Notes: generated from the sequence alone by a model not told the origin. A stretch of DNA of 38,672 bases from Geobacteraceae bacterium (GCA_028683555.1 JAQUHN010000012.1:1-38672); one strand, 5' to 3'; shown: positions 7,147-15,677, counted from the stretch's first letter. Made by a program: numbers and translations.

Positions 7147-8391
7147 ATGGGATCCCGAACTGTGGGAGGAATGGGCGGGACAAGCACCGCGCCCGGTAAG
7201 GGACGGCAGGTTTTCGCCGTTGGCCTTGTCGGCTTCTGCGCATTCCTGTCCTTGTACTCAACGCAGCCGCTGTTGCCCCTGTTCCACCAGGTTTTCAACG
7301 CCTCGAAGCTTGCCGTCAGCCTGACGGTTTCCTCGGCCACGCTGGCAGTGGCTTTAGCCGCGCCATTCGTCGGAATGATCGCGGATATGCGCGGCCGCAA
7401 GAAAGTAATCATCCCCGCCATATATCTGCTTGGCTTTTCGAGTTTGCTTATTGCCACCTCGACAGGGCTTTCAGCGATCATCTGCTGGCGTTTCATGCAG
7501 GGATTGTTGACCCCAGCGGTATTTGCCGTGGCGGTTGCCTATATAAACGAGGAATGGGAACCTTGTGAGACCGGTTTTGTAACCTCGGTGTATGTTGCCG
7601 GCACCGTGATTGGCGGATTCTCTGGCAGGTTTTTGTCCGGTCTGGTATCCGAATACTGGAGCTGGCCCTGGGTTTTCGTCTCCCAGGGGTTGCTGAACCT
7701 GGTGCTGGCCGCGACTGTTTCCATCTGGCTGCCTCCGGCCAAAAGCTTTCAGCGGGTAGCGAATTGCGGCGCCAGCGTCCGCAACATGCTGGGCCACTTC
7801 CGCAACAAGACCCTGCTGGCAATCTATGCGATCGGTTTTACCATCCTGTTTTCACTGGTGGGAACCTTTACCTACATAACCTTTTACCTGGCTGAACCTC
7901 CCTTCACCCTCGGCCCCACGCTGCTTGGCTCCATCTTTGCCGTTTACCTGGTCGGCGCGGTAATAACCCCGCTGGCCGGCAGATGGTCCAACCGCCTGCC
8001 TGGCTGGCAGATACTGTCCTTGTCGCTATTTATCTCCATGGCCGGGGTGCTGTTGACCCTCTTCCATACTCTGTGGCTGGTGATACTCGGGATAACCCTC
8101 TGTTGCTCCGGCGTGTTTGTCTGCCAGATAATTACCAATCGAAGCATTGGCGCGGCGGTCGAAAGTTCCCGGGCTTCAGCGGTGGGACTGTACGTCACGT
8201 TCTATTATTGCGGCGGCTTTGCTGGCTCGGTGGTGCCCGGCTTATTGTGGGAAAGGGGCGGTTGGCCTTATTGCGTGGCTTCAATAGCGCTGGTGCAACT
8301 GGCGGCCCTGATGTTCACGCTGACTGTTTTGAAGCGTCTTGAGCCAAGGCAGGGCTCTCCTGTCGAGGATGCTCTTGAAGTGATGCACTAG
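7147..8391 (+). CDS. MFS transporter (YnfM-like drug/small-molecule exporter)
   Basis: A 414-aa major facilitator protein with 12 predicted membrane segments. The loop 2-3 motif DMRGRKKVIIPA (conserved G-x3-D-RxGRK region) and the YSTQPLLPLF segment in helix 1 are typical of the YnfM / arabinose-efflux-like subgroup. I chose ATG 7147, which has GAGG seven bases upstream, over an in-frame GTG at 7117 without a ribosome binding site. It lies 71 bp after the nitroreductase gene in the same direction. It could export a product of the neighbouring redox enzymes (inference). Confidence 0.92.
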   Translation: MGSRTVGGMGGTSTAPGKGRQVFAVGLVGFCAFLSLYSTQPLLPLFHQVFNASKLAVSLTVSSATLAVALAAPFVGMIADMRGRKKVIIPAIYLLGFSSLLIATSTGLSAIICWRFMQGLLTPAVFAVAVAYINEEWEPCETGFVTSVYVAGTVIGGFSGRFLSGLVSEYWSWPWVFVSQGLLNLVLAATVSIWLPPAKSFQRVANCGASVRNMLGHFRNKTLLAIYAIGFTILFSLVGTFTYITFYLAEPPFTLGPTLLGSIFAVYLVGAVITPLAGRWSNRLPGWQILSLSLFISMAGVLLTLFHTLWLVILGITLCCSGVFVCQIITNRSIGAAVESSRASAVGLYVTFYYCGGFAGSVVPGLLWERGGWPYCVASIALVQLAALMFTLTVLKRLEPRQGSPVEDALEVMH

Positions 8392-8582
8392 TGCCTTCCC
8401 CCCCCGGAGTTTTGCAGATACCATAGTTTAACAGGCTTGCTCCGTTGATCAAAGCCTGAGGTGCTGTTCAGTTTGAGTGCGCTGTTACCCGTTTCATGAT
8501 TCGAAATCAGTGCGGTTCTGTCCGATAGGGATGCAATGGTATAGCAGGTTGTTGCGGAATTCTTTATATGAAGGAGTCCAAA

Positions 8583-9758
8583 ATGTCCCAGCATGAGATC
8601 ATCATTGTCGGTGGGGGGATCAGCGGTCTGTCTCTGGCCCATTATTGTGTAAAAGCCGGCTTGCAACCGCTGGTCATGGATAAAGACGACAGGATGGGAG
8701 GTACCTTCAACACCTGCCGGAGGGACAGCTTCTGGTTCGAACTCGGCGCCCATACCTGTTACAACTCCTATGGCAACCTGGTGGATCTGCTCCGTGAGAC
8801 AGGCAGCCTGGACCAGATCACCAAGCCCGGCAGTGCAGGATACAAGCTGTTTACCGAAAACGGCATCAAATCCATCACCTCACAGCTGAGTATTCCGGAA
8901 ATGATCGTTTCCCTGCCGAGAATGTTCGCCACCAAGATGGCAGGCGAAACGGTTGAGTCCTATTATTCGAAAGTTTTCGGCAAGAGAAATTTCAGATCGG
9001 CAATCGGGCCGATGTTCAATGCCGTTATCTGTCAGAAGTCCAATGACTTCCCGGCCGATATGCTGTTCAAGAAGCGGCTGCGGCGTAAGGAAGTAATCAG
9101 GAAATTCAGCCTGCAGGGAGGCCTTCAGTCGATCACTGATGCGATTGCAGCTGATCCGGCCATTGAAACCGTTGCCGGCATGGAAGTACAAGAGATCGAA
9201 TTCGCTGCGAATGTTTTTACCCTGACGACAACCGACGGCAGTTGCTACGAAGCAAAATACCTCGCTCTTGCTACCCCTTCGGCGTCAGCCGCAAACCTGC
9301 TGCAAAAACCTTTTCCGGAGATCGCGAAAAAACTCGCTGCCCTGCAGGCGGAGAAAGTCGAGACGTTGGGAGTGGTCGTCAGGAAAGAAGAAGTGAAAAT
9401 CGGTCCGATAGCGGCTCTTGCCGCGCAGAATGACATCTTTTACTCGTTTGTTTCGCGTGACACCTTCCCTGATCCCTGCTACCGGGCGTTTGCTTTTCAT
9501 TTCAAAACCGATGCGGGCAGCCGTGAGGCGAGGCTGGACCGCATAGCCCAGGTGCTCGGCACGAGGACCTTCGAGCATACCACCAGTGCTAAGCATGTCA
9601 TTCCCTCGTTGCGCCTCGGCCACAAGCAAACGATAGCGGAAATAGATGGCCTGCTGGCCGGCACGCCCCTGCTGCTCACCGGCAATTACTTCACCGGCAT
9701 AGCGATCGAGGATTGTGTTTCCCGCTCGCTCCAGGAGAGCAGAAGAGTAGCGCGTTAA
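8583..9758 (+). CDS. FAD-dependent oxidoreductase (protoporphyrinogen oxidase / phytoene desaturase-like)
   Basis: A 391-aa flavoprotein. The dinucleotide-binding motif IIIVGGGISGLSLAHY is at residues 6-21, followed by the second FAD contact DKDDRMGGTFNT. Near the C-terminus is the FAD-closing block LLLTGNYFTGIAIEDCV. This is the amine oxidase / HemG-HemY / desaturase fold. ATG 8583, with AAGGAG at ideal spacing, is preferred over the in-frame ATG 8568 that lies inside that site's leader. It stands 191 bp after the MFS gene and may have its own promoter. Haem genes are absent nearby, so a role in haem synthesis is not supported; the substrate is unknown. Confidence 0.85.
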   Translation: MSQHEIIIVGGGISGLSLAHYCVKAGLQPLVMDKDDRMGGTFNTCRRDSFWFELGAHTCYNSYGNLVDLLRETGSLDQITKPGSAGYKLFTENGIKSITSQLSIPEMIVSLPRMFATKMAGETVESYYSKVFGKRNFRSAIGPMFNAVICQKSNDFPADMLFKKRLRRKEVIRKFSLQGGLQSITDAIAADPAIETVAGMEVQEIEFAANVFTLTTTDGSCYEAKYLALATPSASAANLLQKPFPEIAKKLAALQAEKVETLGVVVRKEEVKIGPIAALAAQNDIFYSFVSRDTFPDPCYRAFAFHFKTDAGSREARLDRIAQVLGTRTFEHTTSAKHVIPSLRLGHKQTIAEIDGLLAGTPLLLTGNYFTGIAIEDCVSRSLQESRRVAR

Positions 9759-10046
9759 ACCGCATTGGTAAGATTATCTGCCGCTAGGGCAACCTGCCAT
9801 GTCAGGCTTGGTGGTGGGGATTTTTCATTAAGTGGAATGGAAATGGGTAGTGTTCCGGCATGTCAACCGTTGCCCTGTCGAGGCATTTCCTCCTGTTTCT
9901 CATCAGCAGAAAATCCGGGCCATCATTACTTTGCCGGGCACTGCCAACTTTACCTTTTCTGGCCGTAAATTTTGCTGGAAGTCACGGGAATTATGTGTAC
10001 TATGTGTGTCGTAAGAGACCTCGAAGAAATCGAAAGGAGATGTTAC

Positions 10047-10229
10047 ATGGCTTCCTCAAAGAAAAGACTGGTTACGCTACTCGTATCATCAGGATTGCTG
10101 CTGTTGGGATTGCTGGTAAGCACGCAACGGGTCTATTCGGAAATACCCGAGCCGCAATGCGTCTGCGATGGCTGTGGGTATGCCTGCGGCAGCGGTCATT
10201 CTTCAACGTGTATCTACAAGCCGCAGTAG
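10047..10229 (+). CDS. Small secreted Cys-rich peptide (60 aa)
   Basis: The start is ATG 10047, with AAAGGAGATGTTAC directly upstream. Residues 1-30 form a signal peptide or anchor (SKKRLVTLLVSSGLLLLGLL). The short tail has five cysteines in the pattern C-x-C-x2-C-x3-C-x7-C, with many Gly and Ser (CVCDGCGYACGSG). No family is recognised. Size, Cys content and closeness to a radical SAM/SPASM enzyme fit a ribosomal peptide precursor, but it could equally be a small disulfide- or metal-binding periplasmic peptide. The next gene on the strand also encodes a secreted Cys-rich protein. Confidence 0.7.
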   Translation: MASSKKRLVTLLVSSGLLLLGLLVSTQRVYSEIPEPQCVCDGCGYACGSGHSSTCIYKPQ

Positions 10230-10360
10230 TAGACCCTCGTAACTTTTAGGGCATCGTCAGCTCATAGGAGTTGTTCGCGCACGTGGGAATCAATTGAATT
10301 TACAGGAACGTAATCGTTACATAACCGGAAGCGCATCTTGAAAAAAAGGGGGCTGCCAGG

Positions 10361-10765
10361 ATGAAGAGGCTCGGATTGGTTGCAGGCGTAGTGGCATTAC
10401 TTGCCGTATTTGCGGGTGTTGCTCTGGCTGATTGTGAATCTGACTGCGACGGCCCTTTCCAGACGTGTCTGAATATCTGCCGACAAACTACCAAAGAGGA
10501 TAGTGCGGAGGCCGCCAGTTGTGTCAATAATTGCCTTACCGGCGTGAGTGGTTGCGTGCGGAGATGCGAGCAAAGGCAAGCCAACAGCGAGAACCCGCTA
10601 ACATTCGTGGCCGGTTCCATGCCGGCTGACTTTGACCTGGTGGCCTTTAACACTGTTGAGGCAGCCAGTTGCATCGAGCAGGGCCTGACCTGTGTTTTGA
10701 ACGGTACGCCGTGTTGTGCACCCTATGAATGCAAGGGGAAATTCCACAATACCTACTGCCAGTAA
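10361..10765 (+). CDS. Secreted Cys-rich protein with a C-terminal knottin-like cysteine pattern (134 aa)
   Basis: A signal peptide (residues 1-23, ending VALA) is followed by 14 cysteines in two modules. Residues 25-69 hold the pattern C-x3-C-x6-C-x3-C twice (C25, 29, 36, 40 and C54, 58, 65, 69), an exact internal spacing repeat that suggests two disulfide-pinned helical hairpins. Residues 104-133 have C-x6-C-x6-CC-x4-C-x8-C, the inhibitor-cystine-knot framework known from conotoxins and other knottins. The two are joined by a Cys-free linker of about 34 residues. No bacterial family is recognised. The protein should be exported and oxidised in the periplasm or outside. It lies between the 60-aa peptide and a GNAT gene, opposite a radical SAM maturase. 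Confidence 0.8.
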   Translation: MKRLGLVAGVVALLAVFAGVALADCESDCDGPFQTCLNICRQTTKEDSAEAASCVNNCLTGVSGCVRRCEQRQANSENPLTFVAGSMPADFDLVAFNTVEAASCIEQGLTCVLNGTPCCAPYECKGKFHNTYCQ

Positions 10766-10920
10766 AAACTGTCCTGGATGATTCGTTAAAGATGTGGTCA
10801 TCGGTGCATATGGGGCAGTATTGGAACATTGCAAGCAGGGTGGCTGAGTTCAGGGAAGACCGGGAGATTTTTGCGCTGGTGCAAGGCTGGTAACACTAAA
10901 CTGTCGCAAGGGGATGACAC

Positions 10921-11760
10921 ATGTCACGTGAAGAAGTCCTTATCCGCCGTATGAACAGGGCTGACCTAGGGATGGCTGTCGAATGGGCTGCCGGAGAAGG
11001 GTGGAACCCGGGTTTGTTTGACGCCGACGCTTTTTATGCCGCCGACCCGAACGGCTTTTTTATCGCGGAACGCGATAGTGAACCGGTCGGCTGCATCTCG
11101 GCCGTGTCATATGACGACACCTTCGGTTTCATGGGGTTTTATATCGTGCAAAAGGAACTGCGGCACCTCGGCATAGGCATGCAGCTCTGGAATGCGTCCC
11201 TGGAGTACATGGGCGACAGGACCATCGGGGGCGACGGTGTGGTTGTCATGCTGGAGAAGTATGCTCAGTTCGATTTTCGGATTGCCCATTACAATGCGCG
11301 TTATGAGGGGATCGGCATGGGGGCAGGGGCGGCTCTTACGGATATTTCCATGGTTTCGTTCGCGGAACTTGAGCAGTATGACCGCCGCTTCTTTCCCGCC
11401 CCCCGGACTGCTTTCCTGCAAAGCTGGATCAGCCGGCCGGGGAGTTGCGGACGGGTGACATTCGATAACGGTACCATTAGCGGCTACGGTGTAATACGGC
11501 CCTGTTACCGGGGGTTCAAGATCGCCCCGCTTTTTGCGGATACGCCGGAAAGTGCCGGCGAATTGTTTGCTTCCCTTGCCGGCTTGGCTGCCGGCCAACC
11601 GGTCTTTCTTGATATTCCGGTCTGCAATCAGGCCGCTGTCCGGCTGGTAGAGCGGCACGGCATGAACAAAGTTTTCGAGACAGCGAGAATCTATCGCGGA
11701 ACGCCTCCCGATCTGCCTTTGGACAATACCTACGGCATTACCAGCTTTGAGTTGGGGTAA
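10921..11760 (+). CDS. GNAT acetyltransferase with a C-terminal YitH-like domain
   Basis: A 279-aa protein. The N-terminal GNAT domain (residues 6-130) shows the acetyl-CoA-binding loop in LRHLGIGMQLWNAS, the family's R/Q-x2-G-x-G/A motif. The C-terminal half (about 150-275) resembles the second domain of YitH-type acetyltransferases (Acetyltransf_18) and includes the block AAVRLVERHGMNKVFETARIYRG. ATG 10921 has AAGGGGATGACAC upstream. It is the last rightward gene before the converging radical SAM operon. Tailoring of the neighbouring peptides is possible but there is no direct evidence; a small amine substrate is equally likely. Confidence 0.88.
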   Translation: MSREEVLIRRMNRADLGMAVEWAAGEGWNPGLFDADAFYAADPNGFFIAERDSEPVGCISAVSYDDTFGFMGFYIVQKELRHLGIGMQLWNASLEYMGDRTIGGDGVVVMLEKYAQFDFRIAHYNARYEGIGMGAGAALTDISMVSFAELEQYDRRFFPAPRTAFLQSWISRPGSCGRVTFDNGTISGYGVIRPCYRGFKIAPLFADTPESAGELFASLAGLAAGQPVFLDIPVCNQAAVRLVERHGMNKVFETARIYRGTPPDLPLDNTYGITSFELG

Positions 11761-11944
11761 TGCTCGTTTCGAGTAAGCCCGGCCGATACAAGAGTGAAAA
11801 CAGGATGGAAGGGGACGGTTTGCTTCTGATTTCCTTGTCGGTGGAAAAAATCCGCCACTTTTTCTGCGTTTGTCGGTTTTGCCATCGGTAACCATTGCGG
11901 GTGAAAACTGCGTGGCAGGGAACTGCCAGGGGAGAGTTGTGTCG

Positions 11945-11982
11945 GAAGCAGGTTGGGTTTTCTTGTTCTCCCAACCTGCTTC
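11945..11982. terminator. Strong hairpin between converging genes
   Basis: GAAGCAGGTTGGG (11945-11957) pairs perfectly with CCCAACCTGCTTC (11970-11982): a 13-bp stem with a 12-nt loop. There is no T-tract on either side, so it is a less typical intrinsic terminator, but its position 16 bp beyond the stop of the minus-strand peptide gene suits the end of that operon. Confidence 0.5.
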
Positions 11983-11997
11983 ATTGCCGAGCGAGGA

Positions 11998-12189
11998 CTA
12001 TTCCGCCGTACCCTTGAACTCCGGACAGGGTTGCGCGTACGGTCCGCAACACTCTTCCATTGCCGCGATGGTTGAAAAACTCTTGCCGTCGCAAACCAGG
12101 TTTACAGGGAGAATCTTTCCGACCATTACGGCCACGGTTATACCGGCGGCAACGCCGATAACCGCTTCAGTCATCCTTGTTTTTTTCAT
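11998..12189 (-). CDS. Small Cys-containing membrane/secreted peptide coupled to the radical SAM gene (63 aa)
   Basis: ATG 12189 overlaps the radical SAM stop codon (ATGA) and has an excellent ribosome binding site, GGAGGTGAAACC, so the two are translationally coupled. The peptide begins MKKTRMTEAVIGVAAGITVA, with a hydrophobic signal or anchor at residues 8-32. It ends in a tail of about 30 residues with four cysteines (C33, then CC at 47-48, and one more near 54), plus Gly and Pro. One peptide directly after a SPASM maturase is the classic arrangement of a RiPP precursor, and that is the favoured reading. No known precursor family is recognised, and no leader/core cleavage motif such as GG is evident. 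Confidence 0.75.
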   Translation of the reverse strand: MKKTRMTEAVIGVAAGITVAVMVGKILPVNLVCDGKSFSTIAAMEECCGPYAQPCPEFKGTAE

Positions 12190-13553
12190 GGTTTCACCTC
12201 CTTTCGTAAGAAGAATGCTTTCAAGGTTTCATCGATAAAGGCCTTGTTCTGATGGCAATGCGAGGTGAACATCGAGCCCTTTTGCAGCCGTGCCTCGCTG
12301 GGACATCCGCCACCGCAGAACAATGCCGCGGAGCACCTGATACATTCGGGAAGATTGAGCAGGTTGCGCCGGGAATAACTGTCCTTCAAGGCACGGAACT
12401 TCACCTGGCCATTGGCAAGGGAGCCGATGCGCCGGTCGCGGTGGCCGGCTTCTTCGTAACAACCGTATAAATCCCCTGCCGGGTCGACGATGCAGAAATT
12501 GTCACCTCCCGCTCCACAATATCTCACCTTGGGCAGGATCTTCTTCTCCTGCATATCCAGAAACCGGTTCATGTAATCAAGGTTCGACGGCGGACGGTTG
12601 GTCTTGGCGGCCACGTCCTGGAACATCCTGCTGAACAATTCCGACTCGGCCGGTGAATTCATGTCACTGTCAAAGGTGTTGATCGGCGAGAAATAGACGC
12701 TAACCCGCGGATGTCCCAACAGTTTTTCCTGCTCCAGGTAGTCGATCAGTTCCCGGGCCGATTCCAGCTTGCCTTGGTGGATATGCACCCGCAGGGAGAC
12801 ATGCACCTGCAGGTCGGCCAATTCTCGGACCGCGGCAATTGTTGCATCGAAGGTGGGCTTGCCGGAGACGGCGACGCGGTTTTTGTCATGCAGCGAGCGG
12901 TCGCCGTCCAGTGTTACCTGGACACTCTGGATTCGACCTTTTTCCGGGCCGATCAAGTCGGCCATCTCCGGCAGGGTGGTTGCGTTGGTTGCTACCGAAA
13001 TCCTTACTGAAGGACGTTTTTTGGCAAAGGCGAGAATCCTGGTAATGGCTTCACGGTTGCCCGGCAGCAGCGGTTCCCCGCCGAACAGGGTGATCAGGAG
13101 CTGTTTCGGTTTTTTGGGGAACAGCTGAGGAAAATAGTCGGAAAAGAATCGGTCGACAAATTCCCCGCTCATGGAGGCAACGGCGGTTTTTTCAGCCAGG
13201 GATTTCTGGTAGCAGTAGCCGCAGGCGAGATTGCAGTTGTAGGTCAGGATGAAACAGAGATTGGCAAACTGGTGCTTGGCATCCAGCTTGGCCCGCTTGT
13301 CGAGGATCAACCGGACCAGTTTTCTGAACTCCTCCAGTTCGCGTTTCGCTGAGAGCGGCGTGAGATGGCCGCGATTCACCAGATGCTGTTGTTCTTCAGG
13401 CATCAGAAACGACAGGTCGTTGCCGTCAGCCAGTTGGCGTGCATATTCGGTGGGAACCAGGTCGATGCACAGCGATGATCCGTTATACAGCAAGGTGGTG
13501 CCGTTGCCGATATCCACCTGGTTCAGATAACTGCTGGTGCGCAGCTTTTTCAT
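12186..13553 (-). CDS. Radical SAM/SPASM domain peptide maturase
   Basis: A 455-aa protein from ATG 13553 (ribosome binding site GAGGAAA); an upstream in-frame start would add 26 poorly conserved-looking residues. The N-terminus (YLNQVDIGNGTTLLYNGSSL) resembles the leader domain of peptide-modifying radical SAM proteins. C107-x3-C111-x2-C114 binds the SAM-cleaving [4Fe-4S] cluster, and FGGEP follows. The C-terminal SPASM domain is complete for two auxiliary clusters: C-x7-C, G-x4-C, then C-x2-C-x5-C-x3-C (CIRCSAALFCGGGC) and a last Cys near the end. Relatives install thioether or C-C crosslinks in ribosomal peptides or oxidise enzyme residues. The overlapping 63-aa peptide gene suggests the substrate. 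It may belong to the Geobacter 'geopeptide' maturase group, which I could not verify. Confidence 0.92.
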   Translation of the reverse strand: MKKLRTSSYLNQVDIGNGTTLLYNGSSLCIDLVPTEYARQLADGNDLSFLMPEEQQHLVNRGHLTPLSAKRELEEFRKLVRLILDKRAKLDAKHQFANLCFILTYNCNLACGYCYQKSLAEKTAVASMSGEFVDRFFSDYFPQLFPKKPKQLLITLFGGEPLLPGNREAITRILAFAKKRPSVRISVATNATTLPEMADLIGPEKGRIQSVQVTLDGDRSLHDKNRVAVSGKPTFDATIAAVRELADLQVHVSLRVHIHQGKLESARELIDYLEQEKLLGHPRVSVYFSPINTFDSDMNSPAESELFSRMFQDVAAKTNRPPSNLDYMNRFLDMQEKKILPKVRYCGAGGDNFCIVDPAGDLYGCYEEAGHRDRRIGSLANGQVKFRALKDSYSRRNLLNLPECIRCSAALFCGGGCPSEARLQKGSMFTSHCHQNKAFIDETLKAFFLRKEVKP

Positions 13554-14202
13554 GTGGCTTTTCCTCGTCGTATCAATGGAATGTGCCGTGCCGTTGCACA
13601 CTCGGCTTGACCGGTGGCAGGCAGCAAGCATCGCGCTTCTGATTGTTTCGTCATTTTAGACAAAATATGTAGCGAAATGGTTCCCGGTTTTTTAAAAAAA
13701 TTGCCACGGACTACTACGAATGACAACAATGCTTCGGATAGTCTCGCTATGTATACTTTTTCGTCATAGAAAAACCCCTATTTTCTCACTGTTGAAGATA
13801 GGGGTTTGATGCGTGAATTTTTTTTGTCCGATAGCACGTTCCTGCAGGTATCCGCAGCATTGCGCATTCCAATTGCCTTGGGGGAGTTTTATCAAAAGGT
13901 GCATGCTCTCTGGAAAAAATAACTTGAGAATTTCCGCTACTAACGCACAACAGTTTTTTTTGTCAAGCATGTATCTTGCTCGTGTGCTTCAAGTATGAAA
14001 TGGCCGTGCTTTTACCGTTTTTTGCGCGGTTCGTAGGCCAGTTTTCTCGAACCTGTGCCGCGGTCTGGTTGTATTCCTTGAAAAATTATCAATACATTGA
14101 TTATTTGTTGGCCAGGATACCGGTTTTCAGGGTAAAACGAATGTGCTGCATGGCATCTGGTTTTGCCGTGCCACATTTCACGTTTCACGAGAGATTGCTT
14201 TG
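13554..14202. other. Divergent intergenic region between the radical SAM gene and murB
   Basis: This 649-bp AT-rich region holds the promoters of two diverging operons and one strong hairpin (13772-13807) with no gene to terminate. Several T-runs (13676-13700, 13818-13826, 13951-13960) give a base composition unlike the coding neighbours. Short open frames on both strands lack ribosome binding sites. I could not place a convincing promoter for either flanking gene. Confidence 0.5.
13772..13807 (-). terminator. Orphan intrinsic terminator
   Basis: AAACCCCTATTTTC (13772-13785) pairs with GAAGATAGGGGTTT (13794-13807): a 14-bp stem with a single G-T wobble and an 8-nt loop. Read on the minus strand it is followed by TTTTTC, the usual U-tract. 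No convincing minus-strand gene lies upstream of it (13808-14202), so the transcript it ends may be a small RNA or an antisense transcript from the murB side. Confidence 0.6.
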
Positions 14203-15339
14203 ATGGATGCAAACATGTTGGAAATACAGGAACAGGTTCTCCTTGCCGGCCTGACGACCTTCGATGTCGGCGGACCGGCGCGTTATTTTGTGCAGATTGC
14301 CAGTGAAGCAGATGCCGTGGCGGCCGTGGCCTTTGCCTGCGAGCGGGGTCTCGATTACCTTGTCCTCGGCGGTGGCAGCAATGTGTTGATCAGTGACGCA
14401 GGGTTTCCGGGGTTGGTGATTCTGAACCGGATCAAGGGTGTCACCGTAGAAGAGGCGGGCGGTACCGTGCAGGTCACGGCCGGCGGCGGCGAAGATTGGC
14501 AGGATTTCGTCGATCTCTGTGTCGCGCGGGGCTGGCAGGGTGTCGAATGTTTGGCGGGAGTGCCCGGAACGGTGGGCGCTTCGCCGATCCAGAATATCGG
14601 TGCCTACGGCCAGGAAGTCTCGCAGGTGATCGCGCGGGTACGTTGCCTGGAAACCGCGACCGGCAAAATTGTGGCTTTTGACAATGAGGAGTGTGGCTTT
14701 CGCTACCGGGAGAGCATCTTCAACACCTGCAAAGCCGGCAACTATCTCGTGTTGTCCGTCACCTTTACCCTCATAAGCGGGGGTACGCCGGTCATCACGT
14801 ACCGGGAGCTGGAAGATAGGCTTTCCGGCATCCTTTCGCCAACCCTGGCGGATGTCCGCGACGCGGTTGTCGCGATCAGGGCCGGCAAGGGTGTGCTGGT
14901 CAGGACCGGTCACGAATCATTCAAGAGTGCCGGGTCTTTCTTCAAAAACCCCATCGTGTCCCGCAACAGGTTCGAGCATATCGAGGCCATTCTGGCTGCA
15001 AATGGCGGCCCAACGAGCTGGGCCTGGCCGTTGCCGGATGGTGACGTCAAGGTTTCCGCTGCGTTTCTGATCCAAAGTGCGGGATTCAACCGTGGTTATT
15101 GCGCGGGAAAGGTCGGCATTTCGCCGTACCACACCCTTATCCTGGTCAATAGCGACGGCGGCACGGCACAGGAACTGGTCGATTTTGCCGCTGTGGTGCG
15201 TCAACGGGTGATGGACCGTTTCGGTGTTGTCCTGCAACCAGAAGCCCGCCTGATCGGATTCGGTTCTTCACCGTTCAATGGGTGCAAAGTCCCCTTTATT
15301 GCTGAGACAGCAGTAACTCAAAAACAGGAGGTAGTATGA
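14203..15339 (+). CDS. murB: UDP-N-acetylenolpyruvoylglucosamine reductase MurB (type I)
   Basis: MurB makes UDP-N-acetylmuramate from the enolpyruvyl intermediate with NADPH and FAD, the second committed step of peptidoglycan synthesis in the cytoplasm. The 378-aa protein shows the FAD-binding LGGGSNVLI block, [18 protein letters not shown], the substrate-site YRESIFN, the catalytic serine in SAGSFFKNP and the C-terminal glutamate in LQPEARLIG. The tyrosine-loop region marks it as type I, like E. coli MurB. ATG 14203 is chosen because homology begins just after it; an ATG at 14143 adds 20 unrelated residues. The gene stands outside a mur cluster and overlaps yjdM by ATGA. Confidence 0.95.
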   Translation: MDANMLEIQEQVLLAGLTTFDVGGPARYFVQIASEADAVAAVAFACERGLDYLVLGGGSNVLISDAGFPGLVILNRIKGVTVEEAGGTVQVTAGGGEDWQDFVDLCVARGWQGVECLAGVPGTVGASPIQNIGAYGQEVSQVIARVRCLETATGKIVAFDNEECGFRYRESIFNTCKAGNYLVLSVTFTLISGGTPVITYRELEDRLSGILSPTLADVRDAVVAIRAGKGVLVRTGHESFKSAGSFFKNPIVSRNRFEHIEAILAANGGPTSWAWPLPDGDVKVSAAFLIQSAGFNRGYCAGKVGISPYHTLILVNSDGGTAQELVDFAAVVRQRVMDRFGVVLQPEARLIGFGSSPFNGCKVPFIAETAVTQKQEVV

Positions 15340-15677
15340 GCAGTTTGCCGAAATGCCCGAAATGCGGCTCGGAATACACGTACGAAGATGGGATTCTCTA
15401 TGTTTGTCCCGAATGTGCCCATGAATGGGCAAAAGATGCTCCCGCAGAAAGCGTCGAGCAGGAAATTGTTGTCCGGGATGCCCATGGGAATGAACTGCAT
15501 GACGGTGATACCGTTACTGTTATTAAGGATTTGAAGTTGAAAGGCTCGTCAACGGTGGTAAAGGTTGGCACCAAGGTAAGAAATATCCGCCTCGTGGCAG
15601 GTGACCATGATATTGACTGCAAAATCGACGGCATCGGCGCCATGCAATTGAAATCGGAATTCGTCAAGAAGGCTTGA
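15336..15677 (+). CDS. yjdM: YjdM/PhnA family zinc-ribbon protein
   Basis: A 113-aa protein with an N-terminal zinc ribbon (C-x2-C at LPKCPKCGS and C-x2-C at VCPECAHEW) and a C-terminal SH3-like PhnA domain ([30 protein letters not shown]). Although long called PhnA or alkylphosphonate protein, the family has no shown phosphonatase activity and its role is unknown. The ATG overlaps the murB stop (ATGA), with the ribosome binding site AGGAGGTAGT inside the end of murB. A strong terminator follows. Confidence 0.95.
   Translation: MSSLPKCPKCGSEYTYEDGILYVCPECAHEWAKDAPAESVEQEIVVRDAHGNELHDGDTVTVIKDLKLKGSSTVVKVGTKVRNIRLVAGDHDIDCKIDGIGAMQLKSEFVKKA

Noticed and set aside
10820-10838. Sigma-54-like -24/-12 element before the GNAT gene
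   Set aside because: GG and GC are ten bases apart, but the surrounding consensus (TGGCAC, TTGC) is poorly matched.
13764-13970. 68-codon minus-strand frame
   Set aside because: Its 3' end runs through the intrinsic terminator hairpin at 13772-13807, and its ATG has no ribosome binding site.
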